A stretch of DNA of 51,601 bases, taken from an uncultured Prevotellaceae bacterium. Lineage in GTDB: Bacteria > Bacteroidota > Bacteroidia > Bacteroidales > Bacteroidaceae. Below, piece by piece: positions 1 through 8,409 of this stretch. The notes under the pieces are model-generated. The model saw only the letters and a program-made list of their open reading frames with translations, searched no databases and was not told the origin of the DNA. The stretch spans positions 1 through 51,601 of the forward strand of contig OMXL01000015.1 of NCBI GenBank assembly GCA_900314985.1, read 5' to 3'. Every line of letters starts with the position of its first letter. The stretch's first letter is position 1. A program made the translations under genes and the position numbers.

Positions 1-95
1 TCTGGGAAGACAGCACTCAGCAGCCACGACACCAGCATGACCAGCAGCTGTGCTACGAACAGCGTTACGGCAATATGAGGCAATATTTTTTTCAA
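1..95 (-). CDS. Start of an unidentified membrane protein (partial, runs off the window)
   Basis: Only the first 31 codons are present. From a TTG at 95-93 the reading is Met(Leu)-Lys-Lys followed by a long hydrophobic stretch (about residues 8-29), which looks like an N-terminal membrane anchor or signal segment. The TTG lies two bases after the stop of the response regulator upstream, so the gene is very probably the next member of the same operon. I chose TTG because it gives a typical Lys-Lys plus hydrophobic start and no ATG precedes the hydrophobic part. The family cannot be told from so short a piece. Confidence 0.45.
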   Translation of the reverse strand, partial: MKKILPHIAVTLFVAQLLVMLVSWLLSAVFP

Positions 96-97
96 AG

Positions 98-808
98 TTA
101 ATCCATATCGGGTTCAAGGTTATCGACATCGAGGATGCGCAGTTCAAGCGCACGCACTACCAGACGAGTAGCATTGACACTCTCGCCACCAGGGAATAGT
201 TTGCGAACCAGTTCCATCTGTCGTTTCTCCAAACTCTTGACGCCAAAGGGCATGCCACGAAGACCCGTAATCTGCTCCTTGGTATAGCCCAATGCCAGAT
301 GGCGCAGGAAACGTTCGTCATACATCTCATAGTTGATCAGCGCCTCCTGACGGGCCAACTGAGAGGATACAGCATGCTTGAAACGATCGACAATCTTCTG
401 CAGGATGGGTTCGTTGAATACCAACTGCTTGCCCTCCATCACGGCCATCACGTCGCGACGGGTCAGCAGTTCACCACTCTTCAGGATGATGCCGTCGGCA
501 CCAGCGTCGAGCACATCGACCCACAGCTTCTCGTTGAGTATCTCGCCAGTAAAGATAAGAATCTTCACCTTGGGATAGAGTTCTTTCGTCTGACGGCATA
601 TCTCGACGCCTACGGTAGTAGAACCACCAAGACCAAGGTCGAGCAGCACCAAGTCGGGTTGCTGTTGCTTGATCAGTTTCCAATAGCTACTCTCGTTGGC
701 TGCAGTGCCAATGATTTCAGCCTCAGGAATCTCGTTGCGCACGATACCTTCTGTGCCTTTCAGTTCGAGGGGTACATCCTCGACGATAATTAGTTTAAAG
801 TTTTCCAT
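98..808 (-). CDS. Two-component response regulator (receiver plus C-terminal helical DNA-binding-like domain)
   Basis: The first about 125 residues form a receiver domain: acidic pair E10-D11, phospho-acceptor D57 in LVLLDLGLG, switch T87 and invariant K110. The C-terminal 90 residues are helical and contain a stretch around 170-200 (LALGYTKEQI...VKSLEKRQMEL) that looks like a helix-turn-helix region, so the likely role is transcriptional control in the cytoplasm. The ATG lies inside the end of the sensor gene (14-base overlap), which strongly implies translational coupling and a cognate pair. From memory, such regulators (DUF5932-type C-terminus) accompany DUF5112/DUF5113 sensors in Bacteroidales; that family name was not checked. 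No target can be read from sequence. Confidence 0.85.
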   Translation of the reverse strand: MENFKLIIVEDVPLELKGTEGIVRNEIPEAEIIGTAANESSYWKLIKQQQPDLVLLDLGLGGSTTVGVEICRQTKELYPKVKILIFTGEILNEKLWVDVLDAGADGIILKSGELLTRRDVMAVMEGKQLVFNEPILQKIVDRFKHAVSSQLARQEALINYEMYDERFLRHLALGYTKEQITGLRGMPFGVKSLEKRQMELVRKLFPGGESVNATRLVVRALELRILDVDNLEPDMD

Positions 809-3800
809 TGTGTCGGGGTAATGTTATGTTGACTAAGTTATTCTCATGATCAATGACGATGCCGCAACCACGACGGGCCGTAGCCTCTCCATGGTCGCGA
901 ACGATTTGGCGGGCCAAATAAGAAGTGAGTGGTGAGAGGTGAGAGGTGAGAGGAATGTGATAGACCACATACTTCTCGTCCTTCACCTCGCTCTTAATCA
1001 TATCTCTAGCTTCTAGCTTCTCTGACCTTTGGTCAGAGTGTGGCGTTGCAATCTCACCTCTAGCTTCTAGGATGAGCTCGAAGAGGTAGTGCAGCAGGTT
1101 GTCGTCGCCTAAGACGGTCTGGCCGTAGAGTTCTACGGGATGGACATGCAACTTGATGCGCTCTACCTGTGAGTTGGCCTGCTGGATGAGGATGCCATAG
1201 AGGTCGCGATAGTAGGCAGCCACCTCAGCCAACGACTGCATATCGCCGGCATCCACCAACTGTCGGATGCGCGAGGGATAGTACATCGTCTCGTGCTTCA
1301 GCGTAGAGAGGCAGTTATCGAGCACGCTATTGGCCACATGCAGATTGGCGTTCTCCAGTTCGGCACGTCGCAACTCGTCGTCAGCCAATTCGATGCTGGT
1401 CTGCTGCTGACGCTCCTGACGGAAACGCTGATAGAGTCGATGACGATAGTAGAGCATATAGTAGGCTGGCATAATAAGTACCAGCAATACCAACAGCAGA
1501 TAAACGGCGATGCGCTTGTTTTGCTGGGACTGCTGCATGGTGCGAACATAGTCAGACAGCGTAGCATCGGCACTCAGCTCCTTGAACAGCTGCGTATAGG
1601 CCTTGTTGTTATAAGCATAGAGTGCCCACTCATGCAGCGCCAACGCTGCCACAGCACTCTCGTTACGAATGTCAAGAATGATTTGGTAGTTGGTCTCCAC
1701 ACCCTCGTGCAGCCACTGCACCTCTATCGGTGTGGCCTCATCGCCCAGTCGTTGCAGCAACAGATGTCCTTTGGGATATTGCTGCTGATAGTGCTCATTG
1801 AGACAGGCACGACAAGAATCGGCAAACTCCAAGGTGCGGGCATAGGTGCCGTTGACATTCGAGAAATAGGCAGAGTCGGCATAGATGTGAGCACGCTCGA
1901 GCGCCATTTGGGCGCGAGCAGAGGAAAGAGGAAAGAGGAATGTGGAAAGTAGCAGCAACAAGGTGCGAACTACTCCCTTGGGAAGTCGGAAGAAGAAGCG
2001 CGAACCCCTACCCTCCTCACTTTCAGCCTGTAGTGTGCAGACAGAAAACAACTGGCTGGTCTTGCGGTACTTCTCGATGATGCCCTTACAATTCATCAGT
2101 CCAAAGCCATGGCCCTGTTGTACCTTATGGTCGAAGACGTGCGCCAACTGGTCGGCATTCATGCCACAACCCGTATCAGCCACCGATACCTCAACATAAT
2201 TATCACCCTCAGCGGCAGAGATATCTACATGACCACCGTCAGGCGTAAACTTACGAGCATTATCAGCTAACGTGTTCAGCATGAAGAGCGTCAATACACG
2301 ATCAGCCTTGACAGTACTGTCGGTGGGCTGAACATTCAGGTCGACACCCTTCATCTGGAAGCTTGTCTTGCTACGAGCTAAGATGTCAAAGAGTGCCTGC
2401 AGCGAGAAACTCTCCACATGCATGCTCAGTTCACCCTGTCGCAACTGAATCCACTGGGTAAGCAACTCATTCTGCTGGTTGATATTGTCTGTCAGTTCAC
2501 GAATGTAATCCAGACGTTCTGTATTGTCACCATGCTCAGAGACCTTCTCCACCTCATGACGGATGCGGTCGATGAGGGGCAAAATGCCCATGGCCATTGA
2601 TATCTTGGCACGCTGTTCAAGATGGCGTCGTTCGTTACGCTCTACACGCAGACGAGCCTCAGCAACTTCCTCATTCTTCTGTTCCAGGATATCGTCGAGC
2701 TCATTGTCTTCTTTATGCTGTCGGTTCATGCGATTGAAGAACCACAACAGGAATACCAACAGCAGAATGGCGACCACAACAGCCAAAATCATCCAGTTGA
2801 GTTGGGTGGCCTCTTTATCAAGGATACCGGCACGAGCTTCCAACTCGCGGTCTTGACGGGTTTGCTCCTGCAGATCAATATAGATATTGCGGTTATAGTC
2901 GCTCTGCTTCTTGTCGTCGATAGCAGAATAAGCCACAGACAACTGTTCACGGATACTCGCCACCAGGTCAGGAGCCTGGTTGATGCGCTTATCGCTTAAT
3001 GCCTTATTCAGATTGTCAAGCGCCTGATGGTCATCGCCCATCGCATGATAACACGAAGCCAAGGTACGGTAAGCACCCGCAATCTGATAGACATCACCAT
3101 AGGCAGTAAACAGTCGCAACGCCTCTTCGGCCTGCTCCAAATTGCCGGTATGGTCAGCCAGCGCCTCCAGCGCCTGTGCCTCAAAATAAGGATAGTGGCG
3201 GCGCTGGGCAATGTTCAGACAGCGCGTCAGACACTCTATCTCGTCAGCACGAATCTGCTCGGCGCTGCCATCCGTCAAGATGCCACCAGCACCGACGTTA
3301 TACAGATAGTTCAGATACTGAGCGGTATCGCGTCGCGTTGTCTCCGTGTCCATTGCCTCGATAGCCTCTATCGACTGACGCTCCAGACCCACATAATAAT
3401 AATAGGTGGAATTGACGACAGCCATCTCTGACTCCGCATAGATCAGTCGTTTCTGCAGGCGCTCCGACAATTCGCCACGCTCTTCGTGAATACGAATCAG
3501 ATGGCTCTGCGCCTGTTCACGGTGTTCGTAGAAAGCACGGTTGTTACTGCGACGCTGGCAGAGGCGCATCTGTTGCACCTCGGCAATCAACAGTTCTATC
3601 TGGTTATCGGTCAGCGACAACGCCTCGTTCAACTGCTGCTCAGCCTTATCGTAATCCATGCGTACCAGAGAGACGAAAGCCAGGTTGTTAAGAGCCTCGG
3701 CACGTCCGTCATCAAACGACGACTGCTGGTAGGCCTGCTGAGCATAATACTCGGTAGAGTCGATGTCGCGATAGTGAAAGGCATAGGAAAGAGAATTCAG

Positions 3801-3884
3801 CTTGTCCACCGCTGCCTTATCGGACGGCGAACAAGCTGATAATATAACGAGGATTGCGGTACTAAGCGCGAGCCTGAGCCACAT
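795..3884 (-). CDS. Large membrane sensor: periplasmic TPR lipoprotein domain, histidine kinase, second periplasmic domain, second kinase-like domain
   Basis: The 1,029-residue protein has these parts in order. A lipoprotein signal ends in SAC (C18). A helical, TPR-like periplasmic domain spans about 30-350. A membrane helix lies at 364-384, followed by a coiled coil at 390-430. A kinase ATPase domain has N-box N542, G1 box DTGCG (570-574) and G2 box GHGFG (591-595). A second signal-like hydrophobic stretch (640-655) ends in ARAQ. Then come a small periplasmic domain, a membrane helix at 792-813, a coiled coil and an H-box-like LKHET (H864). The final ATPase-like region lacks recognisable N and G boxes. 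The architecture resembles the DUF5112-HATPase-DUF5113 sensors of Bacteroidales. The start codon lies 23 bases inside eda and the stop overlaps the regulator gene. The first kinase module looks competent; the second looks like a pseudokinase. No canonical HisKA phospho-acceptor is clear in the first (H443 is possible). Confidence 0.85.
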   Translation of the reverse strand: MWLRLALSTAILVILSACSPSDKAAVDKLNSLSYAFHYRDIDSTEYYAQQAYQQSSFDDGRAEALNNLAFVSLVRMDYDKAEQQLNEALSLTDNQIELLIAEVQQMRLCQRRSNNRAFYEHREQAQSHLIRIHEERGELSERLQKRLIYAESEMAVVNSTYYYYVGLERQSIEAIEAMDTETTRRDTAQYLNYLYNVGAGGILTDGSAEQIRADEIECLTRCLNIAQRRHYPYFEAQALEALADHTGNLEQAEEALRLFTAYGDVYQIAGAYRTLASCYHAMGDDHQALDNLNKALSDKRINQAPDLVASIREQLSVAYSAIDDKKQSDYNRNIYIDLQEQTRQDRELEARAGILDKEATQLNWMILAVVVAILLLVFLLWFFNRMNRQHKEDNELDDILEQKNEEVAEARLRVERNERRHLEQRAKISMAMGILPLIDRIRHEVEKVSEHGDNTERLDYIRELTDNINQQNELLTQWIQLRQGELSMHVESFSLQALFDILARSKTSFQMKGVDLNVQPTDSTVKADRVLTLFMLNTLADNARKFTPDGGHVDISAAEGDNYVEVSVADTGCGMNADQLAHVFDHKVQQGHGFGLMNCKGIIEKYRKTSQLFSVCTLQAESEEGRGSRFFFRLPKGVVRTLLLLLSTFLFPLSSARAQMALERAHIYADSAYFSNVNGTYARTLEFADSCRACLNEHYQQQYPKGHLLLQRLGDEATPIEVQWLHEGVETNYQIILDIRNESAVAALALHEWALYAYNNKAYTQLFKELSADATLSDYVRTMQQSQQNKRIAVYLLLVLLVLIMPAYYMLYYRHRLYQRFRQERQQQTSIELADDELRRAELENANLHVANSVLDNCLSTLKHETMYYPSRIRQLVDAGDMQSLAEVAAYYRDLYGILIQQANSQVERIKLHVHPVELYGQTVLGDDNLLHYLFELILEARGEIATPHSDQRSEKLEARDMIKSEVKDEKYVVYHIPLTSHLSPLTSYLARQIVRDHGEATARRGCGIVIDHENNLVNITLPRHNGKL
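925..1070. repeat. Heptad tandem repeats and a hairpin inside the sensor gene
   Basis: GGTGAGA occurs three times in tandem at 931-951, preceded by a related unit. CTAGCTT is repeated at 1006-1019 and again near 1060-1070. A perfect 7-base hairpin (TCTGACC, TTT, GGTCAGA) lies at 1021-1037. This texture is like the intergenic heptad repeats elsewhere in the window, yet it is read through in frame and encodes sensor residues of about 939-990, including [11 protein letters not shown], in place of the expected ATP-lid glycines. Confidence 0.85.
1921..1948. repeat. Heptad tandem repeat at the module seam of the sensor gene
   Basis: Four 7-base units (GAGGAAA, GAGGAAA, GAGGAAT, GTGGAAA) are read in frame on the minus strand. 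They encode part of the second signal-like hydrophobic segment (about residues 646-655), exactly where the first kinase module ends and the second periplasmic module begins. Confidence 0.8.
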
Positions 3885-4530
3885 AACCGAGTGCCTCCTT
3901 GCACTTGTCGGTTACATACTGCCAATCGCCAGCCTTTACCTTGTCTGAGGGGAACAGCTTAGAGCCCATACCCACACAGAAGACGCCAGCCTTGAACCAG
4001 CTCTTGAGGTTCTCCTCCTCAGGAGCGACACCGCCTGTCACCATAATCTTAGACCAAGGCATGGGAGCTTTCAAGCCCTTAATCATGTTAGGACCAACGA
4101 CATCGCCAGGGAATACCTTCGTCAGGTCGCAACCCAACTCCTGAGCCTTACCAATCTCTGAGACGGTCATGCAACCAGGACAGTAAGGAATGAGACGACG
4201 GTTGCAGACAGGAGCAATCTCCGGATTGAACAGTGGACCAACGACGAAGTTGGCACCTAACTGGATGTAGAGAGCAGCTGTAGGAGCATCGACAACACTA
4301 CCGATACCCAGTGCCAACTCAGGGCACTCCTTGTCGGCCCACTTTACCAGCTCACCGAAGATTTCATGAGCAAAGTCACCGCGATTAGTAAACTCAAAGG
4401 CACGAACGCCACCCTCATAACAGGCCTTTACTACGTTCTTGCAAACTTCTAAGTCCTTGTGATAGAAGACGGGCACCATACCAGTGTCACCAATCTTCTT
4501 CAGGACAGCTATCTTATCAAATTTTGCCAT
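3862..4530 (-). CDS. eda: KDPG/KHG aldolase (2-dehydro-3-deoxy-phosphogluconate aldolase)
   Basis: The product cleaves 2-keto-3-deoxy-6-phosphogluconate to pyruvate and glyceraldehyde-3-phosphate, the last step of hexuronate and Entner-Doudoroff catabolism. At 222 residues it has the normal class I aldolase size. The base/acid E46 sits in FEFTNRG, and the Schiff-base lysine is K138 in DLTKVFPG. The Bacteroidetes-type PYCPGCMT segment is at 115-122. It lies 36 bases after kdgK, the enzyme that makes its substrate, and its 3' end overlaps the start of the sensor gene, so kdgK, eda, sensor and regulator probably share a transcript. Nothing looks broken. Confidence 0.93.
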   Translation of the reverse strand: MAKFDKIAVLKKIGDTGMVPVFYHKDLEVCKNVVKACYEGGVRAFEFTNRGDFAHEIFGELVKWADKECPELALGIGSVVDAPTAALYIQLGANFVVGPLFNPEIAPVCNRRLIPYCPGCMTVSEIGKAQELGCDLTKVFPGDVVGPNMIKGLKAPMPWSKIMVTGGVAPEEENLKSWFKAGVFCVGMGSKLFPSDKVKAGDWQYVTDKCKEALGYVAQARA

Positions 4531-4535
4531 ATCTT

Positions 4536-4563
4536 TTCACTATTCACTTTTCACTATTCACTA
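4536..4563. repeat. Heptad tandem repeat (TTCACTA/TTCACTT, four units) between eda and kdgK
   Basis: The four units fill nearly the whole 36-base gap between the kdgK stop and the eda start. Because it lies directly in front of the eda start codon, copy-number change would alter the eda leader. Confidence 0.9.
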
Positions 4564-4566
4564 GCG

Positions 4567-5589
4567 TTAGCGCTGCACGCGACCATTGGCATTACCACCA
4601 GCCAGTGCCTCTACTTCATCAACACCTACCAGGTTGAAGTCGCCATTGATGGTGTGCTTTAGGGCAGAAGCAGCCACAGCAAACTCCAAAGCCTCACCCT
4701 GAGTCTTCTTGGTCAGCAGACCATGAATCAGACCACCAGAGAATGAGTCACCACCACCTACACGGTCGATGATAGGATTAATCTCGTAACGCTTGCTCTG
4801 ATAGAACTCCTTACCATCGTAAATCAAAGCCTTCCAACCGTTGAAGGTAGCGCTATAGCTCTCGCGAAGTGTAGAGACAACATACTTAAAACCAAACTCT
4901 TGCATCATCTGCTTAAAGATTCCCTCATAGCCAGCAGCATCGGTCTGACCACCCTCTACGTCAGCATCGGGCTTGAAGCCAAGACAGAGTTCAGCGTCTT
5001 CCTCATTGCCAATACAGACATCAACATACTTCATCAGAGGACGCATAATGCTGATAGCCTTCTCAGAGGTCCACAGCTTCTTGCGGAAGTTGAGGTCGAC
5101 AGAGACTGTCACGCCATGACGCTTTGCAGCCTCACAAGCCAGACGAGTCAGCTCAGCAGCCTTGTCGCTGATGGCAGGCGTGATACCACTCCAGTGGAAC
5201 CAAGCAGCACCCTCCATGATAGCATCGAAGTCGAAATCTGTAGGATTGGCCTCAGCAATAGAAGAATGTGCGCGGTCGTAGATAACCTTTGAGGGACGCA
5301 TACTTGCACCCGTCTCAGCATAATACAGACCTACACGATCACCACCGCGGGCAATATAATCGGTATTTACACCGTAACGACGCAGGGCATTGACTGCGAT
5401 TTGACCAATCTCATGCTTAGGAAGCTTAGAGACGAAATAGGCCTCGTGACCATAGTTAGCCACACTAACTGCAACGTTAGCCTCACCACCGCCAGGGATG
5501 ATGCGGAAAGACTCACTCTGAATGAAACGGTCGTTGCCCATGGGCGACAGGCGAAGCATGATCTCGCCTAAAGTTACAATTTTTGCCAT
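4567..5589 (-). CDS. kdgK: 2-keto-3-deoxygluconate kinase (PfkB/ribokinase family)
   Basis: The product phosphorylates KDG to KDPG with ATP, feeding the aldolase encoded next. The 340-residue protein has the PfkB N-terminal glycine motif GGGEANVA (33-40) and the C-terminal signature DRVGGGDSFSGG, where D281 is the expected catalytic base. Residues such as R98 and the 164-168 VDLNF stretch fit sugar-acid kinases of this family. It is first in the minus-strand run, with a consensus promoter about 50 bases upstream and a divergent LacI-type regulator beyond it, so LacI-type control of this promoter is likely. Other PfkB sugar kinases are possible, but the neighbours (eda, uxaA) settle the assignment. 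Confidence 0.9.
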   Translation of the reverse strand: MAKIVTLGEIMLRLSPMGNDRFIQSESFRIIPGGGEANVAVSVANYGHEAYFVSKLPKHEIGQIAVNALRRYGVNTDYIARGGDRVGLYYAETGASMRPSKVIYDRAHSSIAEANPTDFDFDAIMEGAAWFHWSGITPAISDKAAELTRLACEAAKRHGVTVSVDLNFRKKLWTSEKAISIMRPLMKYVDVCIGNEEDAELCLGFKPDADVEGGQTDAAGYEGIFKQMMQEFGFKYVVSTLRESYSATFNGWKALIYDGKEFYQSKRYEINPIIDRVGGGDSFSGGLIHGLLTKKTQGEALEFAVAASALKHTINGDFNLVGVDEVEALAGGNANGRVQR

Positions 5590-5635
5590 TTGTTTTAGTA
5601 TTACATTATAAAAACTGTTGTGTCTAAAGTGTTTG

Positions 5636-5666
5636 CAAAGTTACGACTATTTTTTCATAATGACAA
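5636..5666 (-). promoter_or_regulatory. Promoter of the kdgK-eda-sensor operon
   Basis: Reading the minus strand, TTG (5666-5664) is followed after 20 bases by TAACTTTG (5643-5636), matching the Bacteroidetes -33/-7 consensus. The leader to the kdgK ATG is about 45 bases. Confidence 0.7.
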
Positions 5667-5700
5667 AGAAAACGGCAAAAATATTCAAGAAATCTGCCGT

Positions 5701-5708
5701 AAACGTTT
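5701..5708. promoter_or_regulatory. Candidate LacI-family operator (AAACGTTT)
   Basis: A perfect CG-centred palindrome lies between the two divergent promoters (kdgK on the minus strand, lacI on the plus strand). CG-centred palindromes are typical of LacI-family sites, and the position would let the regulator control both directions. This is inference from position and symmetry only. Confidence 0.4.
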
Positions 5709-5735
5709 CCAGTGAGAAAATTATGCAAATAATCA

Positions 5736-5765
5736 TTGACATATCATTTTTTTTCATTACCTTTG
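5736..5765 (+). promoter_or_regulatory. Promoter of lacI-type regulator operon
   Basis: TTG (5736-5738), 19 bases, TACCTTTG (5758-5765) is a perfect Bacteroidetes promoter. The ATG follows only eight bases later, so the transcript should have almost no leader. This also decides the gene start, since the longer open frame begins upstream of the promoter. Confidence 0.8.
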
Positions 5766-5773
5766 CAGAGATT

Positions 5774-6844
5774 ATGGATACTGCTAAGATTAGAATTAAA
5801 GACATTGCAGAACGCGCTGGCGTCAGCGTAGGTACTGTTGACCGTGTGTTACACGAGCGTCCGAACGTGTCGCCTAAAGCATTGGACAAAGTCAAGAAGG
5901 CCCTGGAGGAGATGGACTACAAACCCAACCGCTATGCTTCAGCATTGGCCTACAACAAGTCGTACACCTTTTTTATGGTACTCCCCAAGCATGAGTCAGA
6001 GGCCTATTGGGAGGAGATCGAGATAGGTGCCACAGAAGCCACCGAACGCTTCCGCGACTTCCGCGTATCGAAGACAGTGATGTACTACAACCGCTTCGAC
6101 ATCAACACCTTCTCACAAACCATGACAGAGGTGCTGAAACAACAGCCTGACGGTGTTGTCGTCGTGCCTTCGCAGTTGGACATCACCCGCAAATACACTG
6201 ACATTATGCATGCACAGGAGATTCCCTTTGTGTTGCTCGACTCCTACATGCCCGACCTGCGCCCATTGGCATTCTTCGGTCAGGACTCCTTTGCCAGCGG
6301 CTACTATGCAGCACGCATGATGATGCTGTTTACGCCTAACGAGAAGGAGATCATGCTGATGAAACAGATGCACAACGGCAACGTAGCATCCAAACAGCAG
6401 GAGAACCGTGAGACGGGTTTCCGCCACTACATGCACGACCACTTCCCCAATGTCAAGATTCATGAGGTTAACTTGTCGCTCGACGAGAAGCGCGAGAGTT
6501 ATGATACCATCTTAGAGAAATTCTTTGAGCAGCATCCGTTGGTACACCACTGTATTACATTCAACTCCAAAGCTCATCTGGTGGGCGAATACCTGCTGAG
6601 AAGCAACCGTCGCAATATCCAGATTATGGGTTACGATATGGTTCCTAAGAATGCAGAGTGCGTGCGCCAAGGCAGCATCTCATGCCTCATTGCGCAGCAT
6701 GCCTTCATGCAGGGCTATGCCTGTATCGACACACTCTTCAATGCCATCATCCTGAAGAAGAAGGTAGACTCTGTCAACTACATGCCTATCGAACTACTCA
6801 GCAAGGAGAACATCGACTTCTACCGACGGGAAAATATCGGATAA
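5774..6844 (+). CDS. LacI-family transcriptional regulator
   Basis: The 356-residue protein has a LacI helix-turn-helix at residues 6-27 (IKDIAERAGVSVGTVDRVL) and a hinge region with YKPNRYASALA. A periplasmic-binding-protein-like effector domain follows, ending with the usual GYDMVP and CLIAQ features. It probably binds a sugar-acid intermediate in the cytoplasm and represses or activates kdgK-eda on one side and uxaA on the other. I chose the ATG at 5774 because the promoter lies immediately before it and the HTH begins there; 52 upstream codons happen to be open. It is followed by uxaA after 29 bases in the same direction. Confidence 0.88.
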   Translation: MDTAKIRIKDIAERAGVSVGTVDRVLHERPNVSPKALDKVKKALEEMDYKPNRYASALAYNKSYTFFMVLPKHESEAYWEEIEIGATEATERFRDFRVSKTVMYYNRFDINTFSQTMTEVLKQQPDGVVVVPSQLDITRKYTDIMHAQEIPFVLLDSYMPDLRPLAFFGQDSFASGYYAARMMMLFTPNEKEIMLMKQMHNGNVASKQQENRETGFRHYMHDHFPNVKIHEVNLSLDEKRESYDTILEKFFEQHPLVHHCITFNSKAHLVGEYLLRSNRRNIQIMGYDMVPKNAECVRQGSISCLIAQHAFMQGYACIDTLFNAIILKKKVDSVNYMPIELLSKENIDFYRRENIG

Positions 6845-6873
6845 ATTAAATTACTATACAAACAAAACAAATC

Positions 6874-8379
6874 ATGGAACAAGCTACATTCTTAAAAATT
6901 AATCCCGCCGACTCGGTGGTCGTATGTCTGACGCCCAAGAAGAAGGGCGACATCATCGACATCGACGGCCAACAGATCACTGTCAATCAAGACACACCAG
7001 CAGGTCACAAAGTACTCATCAAGGATGCCAAACAAGGTGAGGACATCATCAAGTACGGCTACCCCATTGGTCATGCCCGTCAGGACTTGAAAGCCGGCGA
7101 CTGGGTCAACGAGAACAACCTCAAGACAAACCTCAGCGGCACCTTGGAGTACACCTACAAGCCTGTTGATGCCGAGAGCGACATTGCTCACATCAAAGAC
7201 GATAAGCGCACCTTCAAAGGATATGTTCGAAAGAACGGCGATGTGGGTGTGCGCAACGAGATATGGATTGTGCCTACCGTAGGCTGCGTCAACGGCATTG
7301 CCGAACGCCTCGTCCAAAAGTTATCTCAAGAGACTGGCTGCGAGGGCATCGACGCCATCCATGCTTGGCATCACAACTACGGCTGTTCACAGTTGTCTGA
7401 AGACCACGAGAATACTCGCAAAGTACTGCGTGACATCTGTCTGCACCCCAATGCCGGTGGTGTACTGGTGCTGAGCTTAGGCTGCGAGAACAACCAGCCT
7501 GAAGACTTCATGGCCATGCTCGGCGACTATGACAAAGACCGCATCAAGCTGCTGGTGACCCAGCGCGTAGAAGGCGACGAGATGGAGGCTGGCATGCAGA
7601 TTCTGCGCGAGCTCTACGCTCAGGCCAAGCAAGACAAGCGCGAGGATGTCAGCGTATCGAAGCTGCGCGTTGGTTTGAAGTGTGGTGGCTCTGACGGTTT
7701 CAGCGGCATCACCGCCAACCCACTGGTCGGCGAGTTCTCTGACTGGCTGGTGGCACAGGGTGGAACCAGCATCCTGACCGAGGTGCCAGAGATGTTCGGT
7801 GCAGAGACCATTTTGATGAATCGTTGTGAGACGAAGGAACTGTTTGAGCAGACCGTCTCAATGATTAATAACTTCAAGAACTACTTTCTCTCACATGGCG
7901 AACCTGTCGGTGAGAATCCATCACCAGGCAACAAGGCTGGCGGCATCTCCACCCTCGAAGACAAGGCGCTGGGGTGCACACAGAAATGTGGCAAGGCGCC
8001 TGTCAGTGGTGTAATGGAGTATGGTGACCGTCTGGAACATACTGGTCTGAACCTGTTGTCGGCTCCTGGTAACGACCTCGTAGCATCTACGGCATTGGCA
8101 TCAGCAGGCTGTCATATCGTACTGTTCACAACTGGTCGCGGCACTCCCTTCGGTACTTTCGTACCCACGATGAAGATTGCCACCAATCCCACCCTTGCCA
8201 AGAACAAGCCCCACTGGGTAGACTTCTCGGCAGGACAGCTGATTGAAGGACGCACCATGAAAGAGTTGGTACCAGAATTTATCGATAAGGTGCTGGCAGT
8301 TGCCAGTGGCGAGCCTGCCCGTAATGAGGAGAACGGCTACCGCGAAATATCCATCTTTAAAAACGGAGTGACACTGTAA
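6874..8379 (+). CDS. uxaA: Altronate dehydratase
   Basis: The product dehydrates D-altronate to 2-keto-3-deoxygluconate in galacturonate breakdown, supplying KdgK and Eda encoded divergently. The 501-residue protein has an N-terminal SAF-like domain (1-95, with TPAGHKV and YGYPIG) and the large UxaA catalytic domain: GYVRKNGDVGVRNEIW near 115-131, HNYGCSQ, LGCEN, LKCGGSDGFSG and CTQKCGKAP. The cysteines in these motifs are the likely metal ligands. Length matches the fused family form. uxaC and uxaB, the other steps of the pathway, are not in the window. Confidence 0.93.
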   Translation: MEQATFLKINPADSVVVCLTPKKKGDIIDIDGQQITVNQDTPAGHKVLIKDAKQGEDIIKYGYPIGHARQDLKAGDWVNENNLKTNLSGTLEYTYKPVDAESDIAHIKDDKRTFKGYVRKNGDVGVRNEIWIVPTVGCVNGIAERLVQKLSQETGCEGIDAIHAWHHNYGCSQLSEDHENTRKVLRDICLHPNAGGVLVLSLGCENNQPEDFMAMLGDYDKDRIKLLVTQRVEGDEMEAGMQILRELYAQAKQDKREDVSVSKLRVGLKCGGSDGFSGITANPLVGEFSDWLVAQGGTSILTEVPEMFGAETILMNRCETKELFEQTVSMINNFKNYFLSHGEPVGENPSPGNKAGGISTLEDKALGCTQKCGKAPVSGVMEYGDRLEHTGLNLLSAPGNDLVASTALASAGCHIVLFTTGRGTPFGTFVPTMKIATNPTLAKNKPHWVDFSAGQLIEGRTMKELVPEFIDKVLAVASGEPARNEENGYREISIFKNGVTL

Positions 8380-8381
8380 TG

Positions 8382-8409
8382 GAGAATTGAGAGTTGAGAG
8401 TTGAGAATG
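8382..8409. repeat. Heptad tandem repeat running into a start codon
   Basis: GAGAATT, GAGAGTT, GAGAGTT and GAGAATG lie in tandem, starting two bases after the uxaA stop. The last unit contains the ATG of the antiporter gene, so this repeat is the entire intergenic region and supplies its translation start context. Confidence 0.9.

Noticed and set aside
5618-5773. N-terminal extension of the LacI-type regulator by 52 codons
   Set aside because: The extension overlaps both divergent promoters and the palindrome, and the HTH starts right after ATG 5774.
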